64,000 nt of DNA from Aeribacillus composti (lineage in GTDB: Bacteria > Bacillota > Bacilli > Bacillales > Aeribacillaceae). The notes beneath the pieces are model-generated. The model saw only the letters and a program-made list of their open reading frames with translations, made no database searches and had not been told where the DNA came from. Position 1 is the first letter of the stretch, and each line of letters begins with the position of its first letter. Made by a program: the position numbers and the translations under genes. Positions 8,996-18,614 of this stretch are shown one piece after another. The DNA lies in the NCBI RefSeq assembly GCF_007827555.1, contig NZ_VISS01000021.1, positions 1-64,000 of the forward strand, given 5' to 3'.

Positions 8996-9880
8996 TCATA
9001 ATGGATTTTCTTTAAGCATTTCCAGCAATTTTTTTAAAGCAAATGAGTGATATCTACCTTTTCTCGTAATGATGCCGAGTCTCCAAAGAAGAGGCGGATC
9101 TTTAAGTGGAACAATCGTGATGTTGGGGCTGTTCTGTTTATGAAAAATCATTTTCGGCATTAAAGTAATACCTAGTTTTGATGAAACAAGCTCAAGAATT
9201 AAATCCCATTGCGAGCTTTCATATGAAACAATTGGAGTAAAGCCTGCATTTTTACATGTGTTGATGATGTAATCGTGGAGTTTGAAGTTTTTTGAAAACA
9301 ATATAAACGGTTCATCTTTTAATTCATGTACTGAAACTGTTTGTTTTTGTGCAATTGGGTGGTCGCGATGAATAAACAAGACAAATTCTTCTGTAATAAA
9401 CGGATGAATATGAAAAACGGATTCGTCTACAGGCAGTACAACTATGCCAATGTCAATCTCTCCTTCTTCCACTAATTGTTCGATGACCTTTGCCCCAAGC
9501 TCTATAAGTTCAAGTTTCACATTCGGATAGTTTTGATGAAACATTCTAGCAATAGAAGGAAAAAACAAAGTTCCAATGAGCGGCGGAACCCCCATCTTAA
9601 TCTCTCCAGTCGCAAGATTAGAAAGTTCATCTAATAACATTTTCATTTCTTCCAACGTTTCAATCAATTTTTTTCCTTGCTGATATACAATTTGACCTGC
9701 ATCTGTCAAACGGAGATGACGAGTTGACCTTTCGATCAGTTCAACACGCAGCTCAGCTTCAAGCTTTTTAACGGCTTTGCTCAATGAAGGCTGTGATAAG
9801 TAGGAATATTCAGCAGCCTTTGTAAAGCTGTTATGATTGGCAACATCAATGAAAGATTGAATATCACGAAATTCCACCAT
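8996..9880 (-). CDS. LysR-family transcriptional regulator
   Basis: A 294-aa LysR-type regulator of normal family length. The N-terminal winged helix-turn-helix is clear (FTKAAEYSYLSQPSLSKAV, about residues 19-37), followed by the periplasmic-binding-fold effector domain (about 88-290). The start ATG follows AAGGGGGGAG. It is divergent from scoA with 113 bp between the two start codons; that gap contains an inverted repeat of LysR-box form (9925-9947), so it probably controls scoAB-thl and itself. The effector is unknown; acetoacetate or a CoA ester would fit the context. Confidence 0.88.
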   Translation of the reverse strand: MVEFRDIQSFIDVANHNSFTKAAEYSYLSQPSLSKAVKKLEAELRVELIERSTRHLRLTDAGQIVYQQGKKLIETLEEMKMLLDELSNLATGEIKMGVPPLIGTLFFPSIARMFHQNYPNVKLELIELGAKVIEQLVEEGEIDIGIVVLPVDESVFHIHPFITEEFVLFIHRDHPIAQKQTVSVHELKDEPFILFSKNFKLHDYIINTCKNAGFTPIVSYESSQWDLILELVSSKLGITLMPKMIFHKQNSPNITIVPLKDPPLLWRLGIITRKGRYHSFALKKLLEMLKENPL

Positions 9881-9906
9881 ACTCCCCCCTTATTTATTCA
9901 CTATTG

Positions 9907-9921
9907 GAATAAATTGTATTC
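9907..9921. promoter_or_regulatory. Small inverted repeat upstream of lysR
   Basis: GAATA-N5-TATTC, 26 nt upstream of the LysR start codon. It may be an accessory half of the regulator binding region, next to the stronger repeat at 9925-9947. Confidence 0.3.
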
Positions 9922-9924
9922 TTT

Positions 9925-9947
9925 TTATCTATTTTACTTATAGATAA
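9925..9947. promoter_or_regulatory. Predicted LysR operator (T-N11-A)
   Basis: TTATCTAT, a 7-nt spacer and ATAGATAA form a perfect 8-bp inverted repeat containing the T-N11-A core of LysR boxes. It lies mid-way in the divergent lysR/scoA gap, where such proteins bind to control both directions. Confidence 0.6.
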
Positions 9948-9993
9948 TGGGAATGTAAACTCTTACATAAGACAAAGAAAGGAGGAGATGTTC

Positions 9994-10689
9994 ATGAACA
10001 AAATCATGAATTCATTTTCGAAAGCGGTTTCAGACATTCAAGACGGTGCATCCATTGTTGTAGGCGGATTTGGGTTGTGCGGAATTCCAGAAAAGACTAT
10101 TCAAGCTTTACGTGACAAGGGGACAAAGAATTTGACTATTTACAGCAACAATTGTGGTGTCGATGATTGGGGACTTGGTCTTCTACTCAAAAATAAACAA
10201 ATAAAAAAAATGGTCGCTTCCTACGTAGGGGAAAATAAAATTTTTGAACAGCAATTTTTAAGCGGCGATTTAGAAGTAGAACTTATTCCACAAGGTACTC
10301 TTGCAGAACGAATGAGAGCAGGCGGAGCAGGAATTCCGGCTTTTTATACCGCAACAGGTGTCGGAACGCCGATCGCAAAAGGAAAAGAAGAAAGAGAGTT
10401 CAACGGAAAAACATATTTGCTGGAGGAAGCCATCGTTGCAGATTTTGCTTTTGTAAAAGCGTGGAAGGCTGATACTTATGGGAATCTTGTGTATCGGAAA
10501 ACAGCGCGAAATTTTAATCCGCTTGCCGCGATGGCAGGTAAAATCACCATAGCGGAAGTGGAACAAATTGTTGAACCTGGTGAGCTTGATCCGGACGAAA
10601 TTCACACACCATGTATTTATGTTCAACGCTTACTGGTAGGAACGAATTATGAAAAACGCATTGAGCGGAGAACAGTGGTTACTAAATAA
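9994..10689 (+). CDS. scoA: 3-oxoacid CoA-transferase subunit A
   Basis: A 231-aa alpha subunit of the succinyl-CoA:3-oxoacid (acetoacetate) CoA-transferase. It shows the family [13 protein letters not shown] region near the N-terminus and the [19 protein letters not shown] motif. The ATG at 9994 is chosen because it stands 8 nt from GGAGG; an ATG two codons earlier is only 2 nt from it. The enzyme moves CoA from succinyl-CoA to acetoacetate, making acetoacetyl-CoA in the cytosol. First gene of scoA-scoB-thl, divergent from the LysR regulator; product supply comes from the acetone carboxylase next door. Confidence 0.9.
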   Translation: MNKIMNSFSKAVSDIQDGASIVVGGFGLCGIPEKTIQALRDKGTKNLTIYSNNCGVDDWGLGLLLKNKQIKKMVASYVGENKIFEQQFLSGDLEVELIPQGTLAERMRAGGAGIPAFYTATGVGTPIAKGKEEREFNGKTYLLEEAIVADFAFVKAWKADTYGNLVYRKTARNFNPLAAMAGKITIAEVEQIVEPGELDPDEIHTPCIYVQRLLVGTNYEKRIERRTVVTK

Positions 10690-10706
10690 GAGAAGGAGTG
10701 ATCAGG

Positions 10707-11360
10707 ATGTCTAACAATCGATTAAAGATTGTTAAGCGTGCGGTAAAGGAAATTGAAAACGGAATGATTGTCAATCTTGGTATCGGAATGCCAACACTTA
10801 TTGCCAATGAGATTCCGTCCAATTTCAACATCTTATTACATTCAGAAAATGGGCTGCTTGGCATTGGACCTTATCCGGTTGAAGGGGAGGAAGATCCCGA
10901 TTTGATTAACGCTGGTAAAGAAACGATTACTACAGTGCTTGGCGCTTCATTTTTTGACAGTGCCGAATCATTTGCAATGGTTCGTGGAGGACATATTGAT
11001 CTTGCTATTTTAGGAGGTATGGAAGTTTCAGAGAACGGCGATTTAGCCAATTGGATGATTCCAGGGAAAATGGTCAAAGGTATGGGCGGAGCAATGGATC
11101 TTGTAAACGGTGCGAAACGTGTCATCGTCATTATGGAACATTTGAACAAGAGCGGGGAATCGAAAGTGAAGAAAGAATGTACACTTCCACTTACTGGAAA
11201 AGGGGTCGTCCATCGATTGATTACCGATTTAGCCGTGTTTGACTTTACAGATCAAGGGATGGTGCTGATTGAAACAATGGATGGTGTTTCAGTTGATGAA
11301 GTGATAGCAAAAACAGAGGCAAAATTCACAGTTTCTCCTGAACTTTCGGAGGTGAATTAA
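10707..11360 (+). CDS. scoB: 3-oxoacid CoA-transferase subunit B
   Basis: A 217-aa beta subunit of the CoA-transferase. The catalytic glutamate is visible in [12 protein letters not shown] (E47), the residue that forms the CoA thioester intermediate in this family. The ATG at 10707 follows AGAAGGAG; an in-frame GTG at 10698 overlaps that ribosome site and is rejected. It lies 17 nt after scoA and abuts the thiolase gene, so the three are co-transcribed. Confidence 0.92.
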   Translation: MSNNRLKIVKRAVKEIENGMIVNLGIGMPTLIANEIPSNFNILLHSENGLLGIGPYPVEGEEDPDLINAGKETITTVLGASFFDSAESFAMVRGGHIDLAILGGMEVSENGDLANWMIPGKMVKGMGGAMDLVNGAKRVIVIMEHLNKSGESKVKKECTLPLTGKGVVHRLITDLAVFDFTDQGMVLIETMDGVSVDEVIAKTEAKFTVSPELSEVN

Positions 11361-12542
11361 GTGGTAAAGACAGTTATTTTAGAAGGCGCGCGTACCCCGA
11401 TTGGAAAATTTAACGGATCGCTTGCTCAATTAACAGCATCACAGCTTGGCGGTATTTCGATGAAAGAGGCTTTAATGCGAGCAGAAGTAAAGCCTGAAGA
11501 TGTGAATGAAGTCATTTTCGGAAATGTTCTTCAGGCTGGACAGGGACAGATCCCGTCGCGCCAGGCAGCACGTGAAGCAGGTATTCCTTGGAGCATTAAA
11601 ACAGAAACAGTGAATAAAGTTTGTGCATCCGGTCTTCGCAGTGTAACAATGGCTGATCAAATCATTCGGGCAGGCGACGAAGAAATCATTTTGGCAGGCG
11701 GCATGGAGTCAATGTCAAACGCTCCATATGCATTGAAGAACGCAAGATGGGGGTTAAGAATGGGTAATGCACAGATGGTTGATTTAATGATTCATGATGG
11801 CCTGTCATGCAGTTTTACTGGTGTTCATATGGGGACGTACGGAAACAAAATTGCGAAAGAGTATGAAATATCGCGTGAAGAACAGGACAATTGGGCTGTG
11901 AGAAGCCATAAAAGAGCAATTGCAGCAATCGAAGAAGGCAAGATGGCAGAAGAGATTGCAGCGGTTGAAATTCCACAGCGTAAAGGCAGCCCGCTTGTCA
12001 TTTATAAAGATGAATCACCGCGAAAAGACACAACGAAAGAGATTCTGGCAACATTACCTCCTGTATTTGACAAAGATGGAACGATTACAGCCGGCAACGC
12101 ACCTGGAATTAATGATGGAGCTGCAGCGCTTGTACTGATGAGCGATGAACGGGCAAAAAGAGAAGGTAAAAACGTTCTTGCAACCATCATTGGCCATGCA
12201 GAAGTTGCGGTTGAAGCAGAAAATTTTCCAATAACACCGGGCCTTGTCATTCTTGAGCTATTGAAAAAGACGGGGAAATCTGTCGATGATATCGACTTGT
12301 TCGAAATTAATGAAGCATTCGCAGTCGTTGCACTCGCTAGTATAAAAATTGCGGGAATCGATCCGGAAAAAGTGAATGTAAATGGCGGTGCTGTTGCCCT
12401 TGGTCACCCAATCGGCGCAAGCGGCGCGCGTATTCTTTTGACACTAGCGTACGAATTACGCCGTCGCGGAGGAGGGATTGGAATCGCAGCGATCTGTTCT
12501 GGAAGCGGTCAGGGAGATGCCGTGATGATTGAAGTAAAATAA
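11361..12542 (+). CDS. Acetyl-CoA C-acetyltransferase (thiolase)
   Basis: A 393-aa thiolase of standard length. The nucleophile C88 ([10 protein letters not shown]), H349 (GHPIGASGA) and C379 (CSGSGQGDA) are all present. The GTG start directly follows the scoB stop and is set 8 nt after GGAGG. It would cleave acetoacetyl-CoA to two acetyl-CoA as the last step of acetone or acetoacetate use; biosynthetic thiolases have the same motifs, so direction is inferred from the scoAB context. Confidence 0.92.
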   Translation: MVKTVILEGARTPIGKFNGSLAQLTASQLGGISMKEALMRAEVKPEDVNEVIFGNVLQAGQGQIPSRQAAREAGIPWSIKTETVNKVCASGLRSVTMADQIIRAGDEEIILAGGMESMSNAPYALKNARWGLRMGNAQMVDLMIHDGLSCSFTGVHMGTYGNKIAKEYEISREEQDNWAVRSHKRAIAAIEEGKMAEEIAAVEIPQRKGSPLVIYKDESPRKDTTKEILATLPPVFDKDGTITAGNAPGINDGAAALVLMSDERAKREGKNVLATIIGHAEVAVEAENFPITPGLVILELLKKTGKSVDDIDLFEINEAFAVVALASIKIAGIDPEKVNVNGGAVALGHPIGASGARILLTLAYELRRRGGGIGIAAICSGSGQGDAVMIEVK

Positions 12543-12607
12543 AATGGATATAATTTGAAACCTATAAACAAAAAGAGTGAATTTGACCAAACTAATTATT
12601 ATATTGA

Positions 12608-12657
12608 TTTAATAGAAACATAATCGCCATTTTGCATCAAGCTTTGATTCTATTAAA
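12608..12657. repeat. Long-looped inverted repeat after the thiolase gene
   Basis: TTTAATAGAA (12608-12617) and TTCTATTAAA (12648-12657) are perfect inverse complements, with a smaller ATCAA/TTGAT hairpin inside. There is no clear T-run, so a role as RNA 3' end structure is only possible. Confidence 0.35.
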
Positions 12658-12689
12658 ACATTTAGCATCAGTAGTTTTGTGCGCCAGTG

Positions 12690-12724
12690 CAAAAAAAAAG
12701 AAGCCTCCATAAAATCAGGCCCCA
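12690..12724 (-). terminator. Candidate second terminator for the fuc/ara genes
   Basis: On the minus strand a short GGCCT/AGGC stem is followed by a C and nine T. It lies about 110 nt after the araB stop, beyond the stronger hairpin at 12777-12819. Confidence 0.4.
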
Positions 12725-12776
12725 TTGAAAGCAAAAAATCATAAACATCGATATATCAACGTTTCAAAACATTAAA

Positions 12777-12819
12777 GGGGGCATCAATAAGCCGTAAAAG
12801 CGACTTATTAGACACCCCC
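12777..12819. terminator. Stem-loop between converging operons (repeat copy B)
   Basis: GGGGG...AATAAGCCG and CGACTTATT...CCCCC form a 43-nt imperfect stem-loop between the convergent thiolase and araB genes, where it can end both transcripts. Its minus-strand arm GGGGGTGTCTAATAAGTCG resembles elements at 73-92 and 33751-33792, so it may have come from a mobile-element end. Confidence 0.55.
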
Positions 12820-12829
12820 GTATTTTGTA

Positions 12830-14485
12830 TTAATTTTTTATTTTTTTCATCACATTGTTCGTTCCGCGGCCGAAATAGTTTACCAATTTTTTATACTCTT
12901 CATAATACAAATTATATTTTTCTACGTGATCCTGTTTCGGATAAAAAACTTTGTCTTTTAATTTGGCCATATTTGCTGCTGCTTCTTCGATCGTATCGTA
13001 TCCACCTAGTTTTGATCCTGCAGCAACAGCTCCGAACATTGCAGCTCCGATGGCTGATGTGATTTTGTTAGATGCGATCTTGATTGGTCTTGCCGTTACA
13101 TCTGCATATATTTGCATGAGCATTTCATTTTGATGAGGCAGTCCGCCGCATGCAACCAATTCATTAATTTCGATTCCTGCATTCTCAAAGCTTTCAATGA
13201 TCAAGCGTGTCCCGAATGCTGTTGATTCAATTAATGCACGGTAAATTTCTTCAGGTTTTGTATTCAGCGTAAGACCGACTAATAAACCTGACAAATTGGC
13301 ATCAACTAACGGAGTTCTATTTCCATTATGCCAATCCAATGCCAGCAATCCTTTTGATCCTGGAGGCAATGTGCTGGCTTTTTGTTCCAAATATTGATGA
13401 ATAGATAGATTTTTGGCCTCCGCTTCTCTTTCGACATAACCCGGCACAAGCTCTTTGACAAACCATGCAAAAATGTCGCCAACAGCAGCCTGGCCTGCCT
13501 CATATCCGTAGTAGCCAGGGATTATTCCATCTTCGACGACTCCGCTGATTCCTTCGACAAACTCTTCTTTTGTGCTTAACAGCATATGACAGGTGGAGGT
13601 TCCCATAACCATAACCATGCTTCCAGGTGCGGTAACTCCTGCACCTGGAACAGCAGCATGAGCATCTATAATTCCAATGGCAACCGGTGTTTTTGGTTTT
13701 AGTCCAATTTTTGCTGCAAACTCTTCCGTCAGCTCGCCAGCCTTGCTGCCGATCGGAACCACTTCACCCGACAGTTTTGTTTCATAAATATTTTCCATCA
13801 ATGGATGAAGTCTTTTTAAAAATTCTTTTCTTACATAGCCTTCCTGTTTATGCCACATTCCTTTATAGCCGGCAGAACAGCTATTTCGTTTCACTTCACC
13901 GACCATCAGCGACGTCAGCCAATCAGCTGCTTCAAGGAACAATGCCGCTTCATGATAGAGCTCCTCACGATCATGTATAATTTCTAATATTTTCGGCAGC
14001 ATCCATTCTGACGAAATTTTTCCACCATAACGCTTTAACCATTCTTCATTCGACTCGCTTGCTAATTGATTAATTGTATCTGCTTCTGGCTGCGCTGCAT
14101 GATGTTTCCATAATTTTACCCATGCATGCGGCTCATCTTTCCATTTTTCCTGAAAACATAATGGTGTTAATTGTTCATCGACAGGCAGAATTGTACAGGA
14201 TGTAAAATCAATTCCTATGCCGACGATATCATCTTTGCTCACCCCGGAATCCTCTAACACTCTCGGGATGGACGTTTCCAGCACATCTAAATAATCTTGC
14301 GGGTGCTGAAGAGCTGTACTGTTTTTCAGCTTCTTCTGCTTATGAGGAAGAGTTTCCGTTATGACTCCATGTTTATATTGTGTGGAATGAGTACCAGCAA
14401 CCTCACCAGTTGCAACATCTACTAAGACAACTCTTCCAGATTCAGTCCCAAAATCTACTCCGATTGCGTATTTTTTCATAAGCAT
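12830..14485 (-). CDS. araB: Ribulokinase
   Basis: A 551-aa FGGY-family kinase with the AraB signature start (IGVDFGTESGRVVLVD) and usual AraB length. AraB phosphorylates L-ribulose and, in characterised enzymes, also D-ribulose and ribitols. It is the last gene of the locus and follows fucI after 19 nt, but there is no araA or araD in the window. FucI-type isomerases accept D-arabinose to give D-ribulose, so this kinase more plausibly serves D-arabinose than L-arabinose here; that is an inference from gene order. The ATG at 14485 is kept (AAAGGA 6 nt upstream); a second ATG two codons in is possible. Confidence 0.85.
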   Translation of the reverse strand: MLMKKYAIGVDFGTESGRVVLVDVATGEVAGTHSTQYKHGVITETLPHKQKKLKNSTALQHPQDYLDVLETSIPRVLEDSGVSKDDIVGIGIDFTSCTILPVDEQLTPLCFQEKWKDEPHAWVKLWKHHAAQPEADTINQLASESNEEWLKRYGGKISSEWMLPKILEIIHDREELYHEAALFLEAADWLTSLMVGEVKRNSCSAGYKGMWHKQEGYVRKEFLKRLHPLMENIYETKLSGEVVPIGSKAGELTEEFAAKIGLKPKTPVAIGIIDAHAAVPGAGVTAPGSMVMVMGTSTCHMLLSTKEEFVEGISGVVEDGIIPGYYGYEAGQAAVGDIFAWFVKELVPGYVEREAEAKNLSIHQYLEQKASTLPPGSKGLLALDWHNGNRTPLVDANLSGLLVGLTLNTKPEEIYRALIESTAFGTRLIIESFENAGIEINELVACGGLPHQNEMLMQIYADVTARPIKIASNKITSAIGAAMFGAVAAGSKLGGYDTIEEAAANMAKLKDKVFYPKQDHVEKYNLYYEEYKKLVNYFGRGTNNVMKKIKN

Positions 14486-14504
14486 CCCGTTCCTTTGTTA
14501 CTTG

Positions 14505-16292
14505 TTATTTATAGATCGGCCCAAAGTTTTTACATGCTCTGTAATCAGCGCCTTCAAGATCTTTTGTTCCAAACATGCTCCAAGCATCTGGTCTGAATAT
14601 TTTTTCCTCAGGTACATTGTGCATATTTACCGGAATGCGAAGAATGGATGCCAGCGTGATTAAATCGGCTCCAATATGACCATAGCTGATGGAACAATGG
14701 TTGGCTCCCCAGTTATTCATAACCGAGTAAACATCTTTAAATGCACCTTCTCCGGTTAGATTCGGAACAAACCAAGTGGTAGGCCAAGTTGGATCGGTCC
14801 GTTTGTCAAGCACGTCATGAACTTCTTCCGGCAAATCAACCGTATATCCTTCTGCAATTTGCAGAACAGGACCCAGCCCTTTAACAATATTTAAGCGCGA
14901 AATCGTTACAGGCATGCCGCCTTTTGTTAAAAAGTCAGTTGAATATCCGCCGCCTCTGAAGTATTCAGTTGAAGCAGGTCTAAATTGTGTTGCTTCCAAG
15001 CATTTTTTAATATCTTCATCTGTCAATTCGTAGTATGGTTTAATAACTGGTTTGCCGTCTTTTGTTTGTTCTCCTGTTCCATCCAATGCAGCCGCTCCAG
15101 AATTAATTAAATGGATGATTCCGTTTGCCGCTCTCCCTTCAAGAGTATAGCCAGTTACCCGCTTGACAGCCTCCGGACTCCAATAAGTTCTCACGTCGGC
15201 AAAAATTTGCGCCGTATTAGTTAAAAGGTAGCCGAACAACATGGAAATGCCGTTCAAGTTATCATTTTCCGTTGCAAAAATATATGGCGCTCTTTTTCCG
15301 TTCCAGTCAAAAGATGAATTTAAAATCGTTTCCATAAAATCTCCATTTGGGAAATAGTCGGTCCATTGACGCTGTCCTTGGAAACCAGCAACAATGGCGT
15401 TTCTTCCTAGAGCTTCTTCTCCATATCCCATTTCTTCTAATTTTTTATTGCCAACCATTAAGTCGCGTGCGATAAGAGCCATTTTTACGCTGATTTCCCA
15501 ATCTTTTTCCTTCTGCTCTTCTGTTCTTTTAAAGCCGTCGCGATTGTTGTCCGGACCAACTTTACAGTTTTCCTTCACCCATTTTAAGGCTCTTTCATAT
15601 TCCTCTTTATCGTAAATTTCCAGTTCAATTCTGCGCACGAATTCGCTCATATCAACATATTCATTTCTCATTCCAAGATAGTTTTGGAAAAAGTCTTCTT
15701 GCACAACACTTCCTGCAATTCCCATTGATACAGATCCAATGGAGAGATAAGATTTACCCTTCATCATAGCAACAGCCAGTCCTGCTTTTGCAAAACGAAT
15801 GAGCTTCTCTTTTACATCTTCAGGTATATTCGTATCTCCTGCATCTTGAACATCCTTACCGTAAATTCCAAAGGCAGGAAGTCCTTTTTGGTTATAACCT
15901 GCTAGAACAGCAGCTAAATAGACAGCGCCAGGTCTTTCTGTTCCATTGAATCCCCAAACTGCTTTCGGAATGTGAGGATCCATATCCATTGTTTCAGTTC
16001 CATAGCACCAGCATGGAGTAACAGTAATCGAAACGCCAACGCCTTCTCTTGCAAACTTTTCAGCTGCTTCTGCCGCTTCTTTTACTCCTCCAATACATGT
16101 ATCTGCAATCACACATTCCACTGGCTGTCCATTATAATAAAAAACATTTTCCTCCAGTAATTTAGCTACAGCTTTTGCCATGTTCATTGTTGTTTCTTCT
16201 AATGATTCACGAACTCCTTTTCTTCTGCCGTCGATCGTCGGGCGTATTCCTATCTTTGGTAGATTTCCTACATATCGTGGATCTTTTGCCAT
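14505..16292 (-). CDS. fucI: L-fucose isomerase
   Basis: A 595-aa Mn-dependent ketol isomerase, matching the roughly 590 aa of FucI. The acidic ATENDNLNG segment and the late SYGHIGADL His segment correspond to the metal-binding region. It converts L-fucose to L-fuculose (and, known for the family, D-arabinose to D-ribulose). It starts behind AGGAGGAATG and sits between araB and a RhaB-type kinase in the sugar operon. Confidence 0.93.
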   Translation of the reverse strand: MAKDPRYVGNLPKIGIRPTIDGRRKGVRESLEETTMNMAKAVAKLLEENVFYYNGQPVECVIADTCIGGVKEAAEAAEKFAREGVGVSITVTPCWCYGTETMDMDPHIPKAVWGFNGTERPGAVYLAAVLAGYNQKGLPAFGIYGKDVQDAGDTNIPEDVKEKLIRFAKAGLAVAMMKGKSYLSIGSVSMGIAGSVVQEDFFQNYLGMRNEYVDMSEFVRRIELEIYDKEEYERALKWVKENCKVGPDNNRDGFKRTEEQKEKDWEISVKMALIARDLMVGNKKLEEMGYGEEALGRNAIVAGFQGQRQWTDYFPNGDFMETILNSSFDWNGKRAPYIFATENDNLNGISMLFGYLLTNTAQIFADVRTYWSPEAVKRVTGYTLEGRAANGIIHLINSGAAALDGTGEQTKDGKPVIKPYYELTDEDIKKCLEATQFRPASTEYFRGGGYSTDFLTKGGMPVTISRLNIVKGLGPVLQIAEGYTVDLPEEVHDVLDKRTDPTWPTTWFVPNLTGEGAFKDVYSVMNNWGANHCSISYGHIGADLITLASILRIPVNMHNVPEEKIFRPDAWSMFGTKDLEGADYRACKNFGPIYK

Positions 16293-16315
16293 CTTTCATT
16301 CCTCCTGTATGTTAT

Positions 16316-17788
16316 TTATTTAATGATTGCTAGAAATGATTTATAATGTTTTTCCCAATGATCACAGTTTTCGGGTTCATATGTTTTAAAGCTAAAGGAG
16401 TTGGTAACAATTTTTCTTGCTTCTTCTAAGTCTGCAATTTCTCCAAGGGCAATTAATTGAGAAAGCATATTGCCGATTGCGCTGGCTTCCACCGGCCCTG
16501 CATAAACGGTACGCTTTGCGGCGCCAGCAATAAATCGACAAAACCATTTGTTTTGTATTCCCCCGCCTCCCATATGAATCGACCGGATGTTATGGTGGAT
16601 TAAATTTTCCAGCCGTTCGATCACGAAACGGTATTGAAAAGCTAAGCTTTCCAATATACATCTCAAAAATTGCCCTTTCGTTTCCGGAATAGGCTGTAAA
16701 GTTTTTTGACAATAATCTTGAATAGCTTTCAGCATGCTTGGCGGGTTAAAAAACGATGGATCATTTGGATTTATAAAAGAACGGAACGGTTCTGCTTCTT
16801 CTATCAGCCGGCTTTCTTCTTCATAGGAGATGCCTTCGCCATTATCGTTCCATTCTTTTTTACACTGTTGAATAAACCATAAGCCGGTATTGTTTTTTTG
16901 CAAACGGAACTTCCCGTCAAATGTCCCTTCATTTGTGAAGCCCCATTCATAAGCTTCATCTGAAACAACCGGCTTTTCAACCGTCACACCGATCAGCACC
17001 CATGTTCCGCAGCTCATAAAACAGCTTGTTTGATCATTTTGGATCGGCATGGCACCTAAAGCACAAGCTGTATCGTGTCCTGGAACCGCGATGACATTGG
17101 CCGGATCGATCCCTAATTCCTTATTAATAGATGCTTTCGTTTTGGCCAAAATGCGATTCGTTTCTACCAGAGGTGCAAAATTCACCTTATCTGCAAACAG
17201 CTTATTTAAAATCGTCTCATCCCAATCTTTTTTTTCCCAATTTAATAGTTGAGAAGTCGACGAGATTGTAAATTCATTTTTGATTTCCCCTGTAAACAAA
17301 TAGGCGAACAGACTCGGTGTCATTAATATATATTTTGCCTTTTCTATTAGCTCAGGCCTTGTTTTCAAAATCGCATACAGCTGATAAAGCGTATTGATGG
17401 CAGCTGGCTCTACGCCAGTCATTTGAAAAAGTTTTTTCTTATCTATCTTCTCATGGACTTCATCCATAAAGAGAACGGTATGTGTATCCCGATAAGAATA
17501 CGGGTTTTCTAATAGATCTCCTTCCTCAGAAATGAGACCGAAATCTACTCCCCACGTATCAAAACCAATTCCATCGATCCTTTTTCCATAAACCTCGACA
17601 AATTTTTTTATTCCTTTTTTCATTTCAGCAAATAAGTAGTTTAAATCCCAATGCAAATGATCTCCGATCGTGATGGGGTTATTTTGAAAACGGTGAATTT
17701 CTGTTATGTTTAATTTTCTATTTTCATATTCTCCGAGTATTAATCGACCATTCGAAGCACCCAAATCAAAAGCTAGTACTCTTTTCAT
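16316..17788 (-). CDS. rhaB: Rhamnulokinase/fuculokinase (RhaB type)
   Basis: A 490-aa FGGY kinase with the RhaB-like start LAFDLGASNGRLILGEYE. The ATG at 17788, 8 nt after GGGAGTG, is chosen; a 32-residue extension would overlap fucA and has no ribosome site. No separate fucK-type gene is present, so this enzyme is the best candidate to make L-fuculose 1-phosphate for FucA; it could also accept L-rhamnulose for the RhaEW aldolase upstream. Substrate preference cannot be read from the sequence. Confidence 0.85.
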   Translation of the reverse strand: MKRVLAFDLGASNGRLILGEYENRKLNITEIHRFQNNPITIGDHLHWDLNYLFAEMKKGIKKFVEVYGKRIDGIGFDTWGVDFGLISEEGDLLENPYSYRDTHTVLFMDEVHEKIDKKKLFQMTGVEPAAINTLYQLYAILKTRPELIEKAKYILMTPSLFAYLFTGEIKNEFTISSTSQLLNWEKKDWDETILNKLFADKVNFAPLVETNRILAKTKASINKELGIDPANVIAVPGHDTACALGAMPIQNDQTSCFMSCGTWVLIGVTVEKPVVSDEAYEWGFTNEGTFDGKFRLQKNNTGLWFIQQCKKEWNDNGEGISYEEESRLIEEAEPFRSFINPNDPSFFNPPSMLKAIQDYCQKTLQPIPETKGQFLRCILESLAFQYRFVIERLENLIHHNIRSIHMGGGGIQNKWFCRFIAGAAKRTVYAGPVEASAIGNMLSQLIALGEIADLEEARKIVTNSFSFKTYEPENCDHWEKHYKSFLAIIK

Positions 17789-17817
17789 GTCATTCGCACT
17801 CCCGTAAAAAAGCCTGT

Positions 17818-18468
17818 TTATGACTTCTTCTTTAACAGACTGGCCCGATACTTTTCGGATGACAAATTTCGTAAATCTTCGCACTCTTGTTCCGTTAAAA
17901 TTCTCGGAGTACCAACAGTTGAAGCGATGGTAAATACTTTTGCTGATTCTTCGGTTAATTGCATATAAAAAAATGCTTCTTTCATCGTTTTGCCGACTGT
18001 GAGCACTCCATGGTTCCTCATCACAATGACATCGCTGTCATGGATGACTTCTCCAACAGCATCTGCTAAAAGATTGGTTGTAGGAATAATATAATCTAAG
18101 TAGGAAACTTTCTTTACCATTGCAGGAAAATCGGGGAAAAGCATTGGGATATCTTTCCCTGCACTAGAGACTCCAACAGAGTAGCTAGGATGCGCATGCA
18201 ACACTGCATTGATTTCTGGATTTCGCCGAAAGCATTCTAAATGCATGAGCAATTCGGAGGAAGGTTTTAAATCTCCAAAAACTTCTCCAGTGTCAATTTT
18301 TACTTTAACCCATTGATCATCTTCAATCTCCTTTAAATCAAAGCCGCTTGGTGAAATGTACATATATTCACCATCACGCATGCTAAGATTTCCACCGGCT
18401 CCAACAACTAAACCAGCATCTACAATTTTATGTGCATATTTTTTTAGTTCTCCGATTACTGCTGACAT
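17818..18468 (-). CDS. fucA: L-fuculose-phosphate aldolase
   Basis: A 216-aa class II, zinc-dependent aldolase. E72 (SSELLMHL), H91 and H93 (VLHAHPSYS) and the later RNHGVL histidine reproduce the metal and catalytic residues of E. coli FucA. It splits L-fuculose 1-phosphate (or D-ribulose 1-phosphate) into dihydroxyacetone phosphate and an aldehyde. The start follows AGAGGTGG. It lies 29 nt upstream of the kinase gene. Confidence 0.9.
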   Translation of the reverse strand: MSAVIGELKKYAHKIVDAGLVVGAGGNLSMRDGEYMYISPSGFDLKEIEDDQWVKVKIDTGEVFGDLKPSSELLMHLECFRRNPEINAVLHAHPSYSVGVSSAGKDIPMLFPDFPAMVKKVSYLDYIIPTTNLLADAVGEVIHDSDVIVMRNHGVLTVGKTMKEAFFYMQLTEESAKVFTIASTVGTPRILTEQECEDLRNLSSEKYRASLLKKKS

Positions 18469-18614
18469 TAAATTCCACCTCTAGTATATGTTTATCATCT
18501 TGAAAACAATTTTTAAGTTTCGTTTCACCCTGTTTTTATGAGCTGGTTAATCTTTTTCCCCTTCAAGTATTTGTATAACTGGGGCTGCAAAATGCATCCC
18601 CAGCTTTCAGGTTA

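Noticed and set aside
12590..12829. Possible additional gene between the thiolase and araB genes
   Set aside because: No ORF with a ribosome site exists; the stretch is explained by convergent terminators and inverted repeats.
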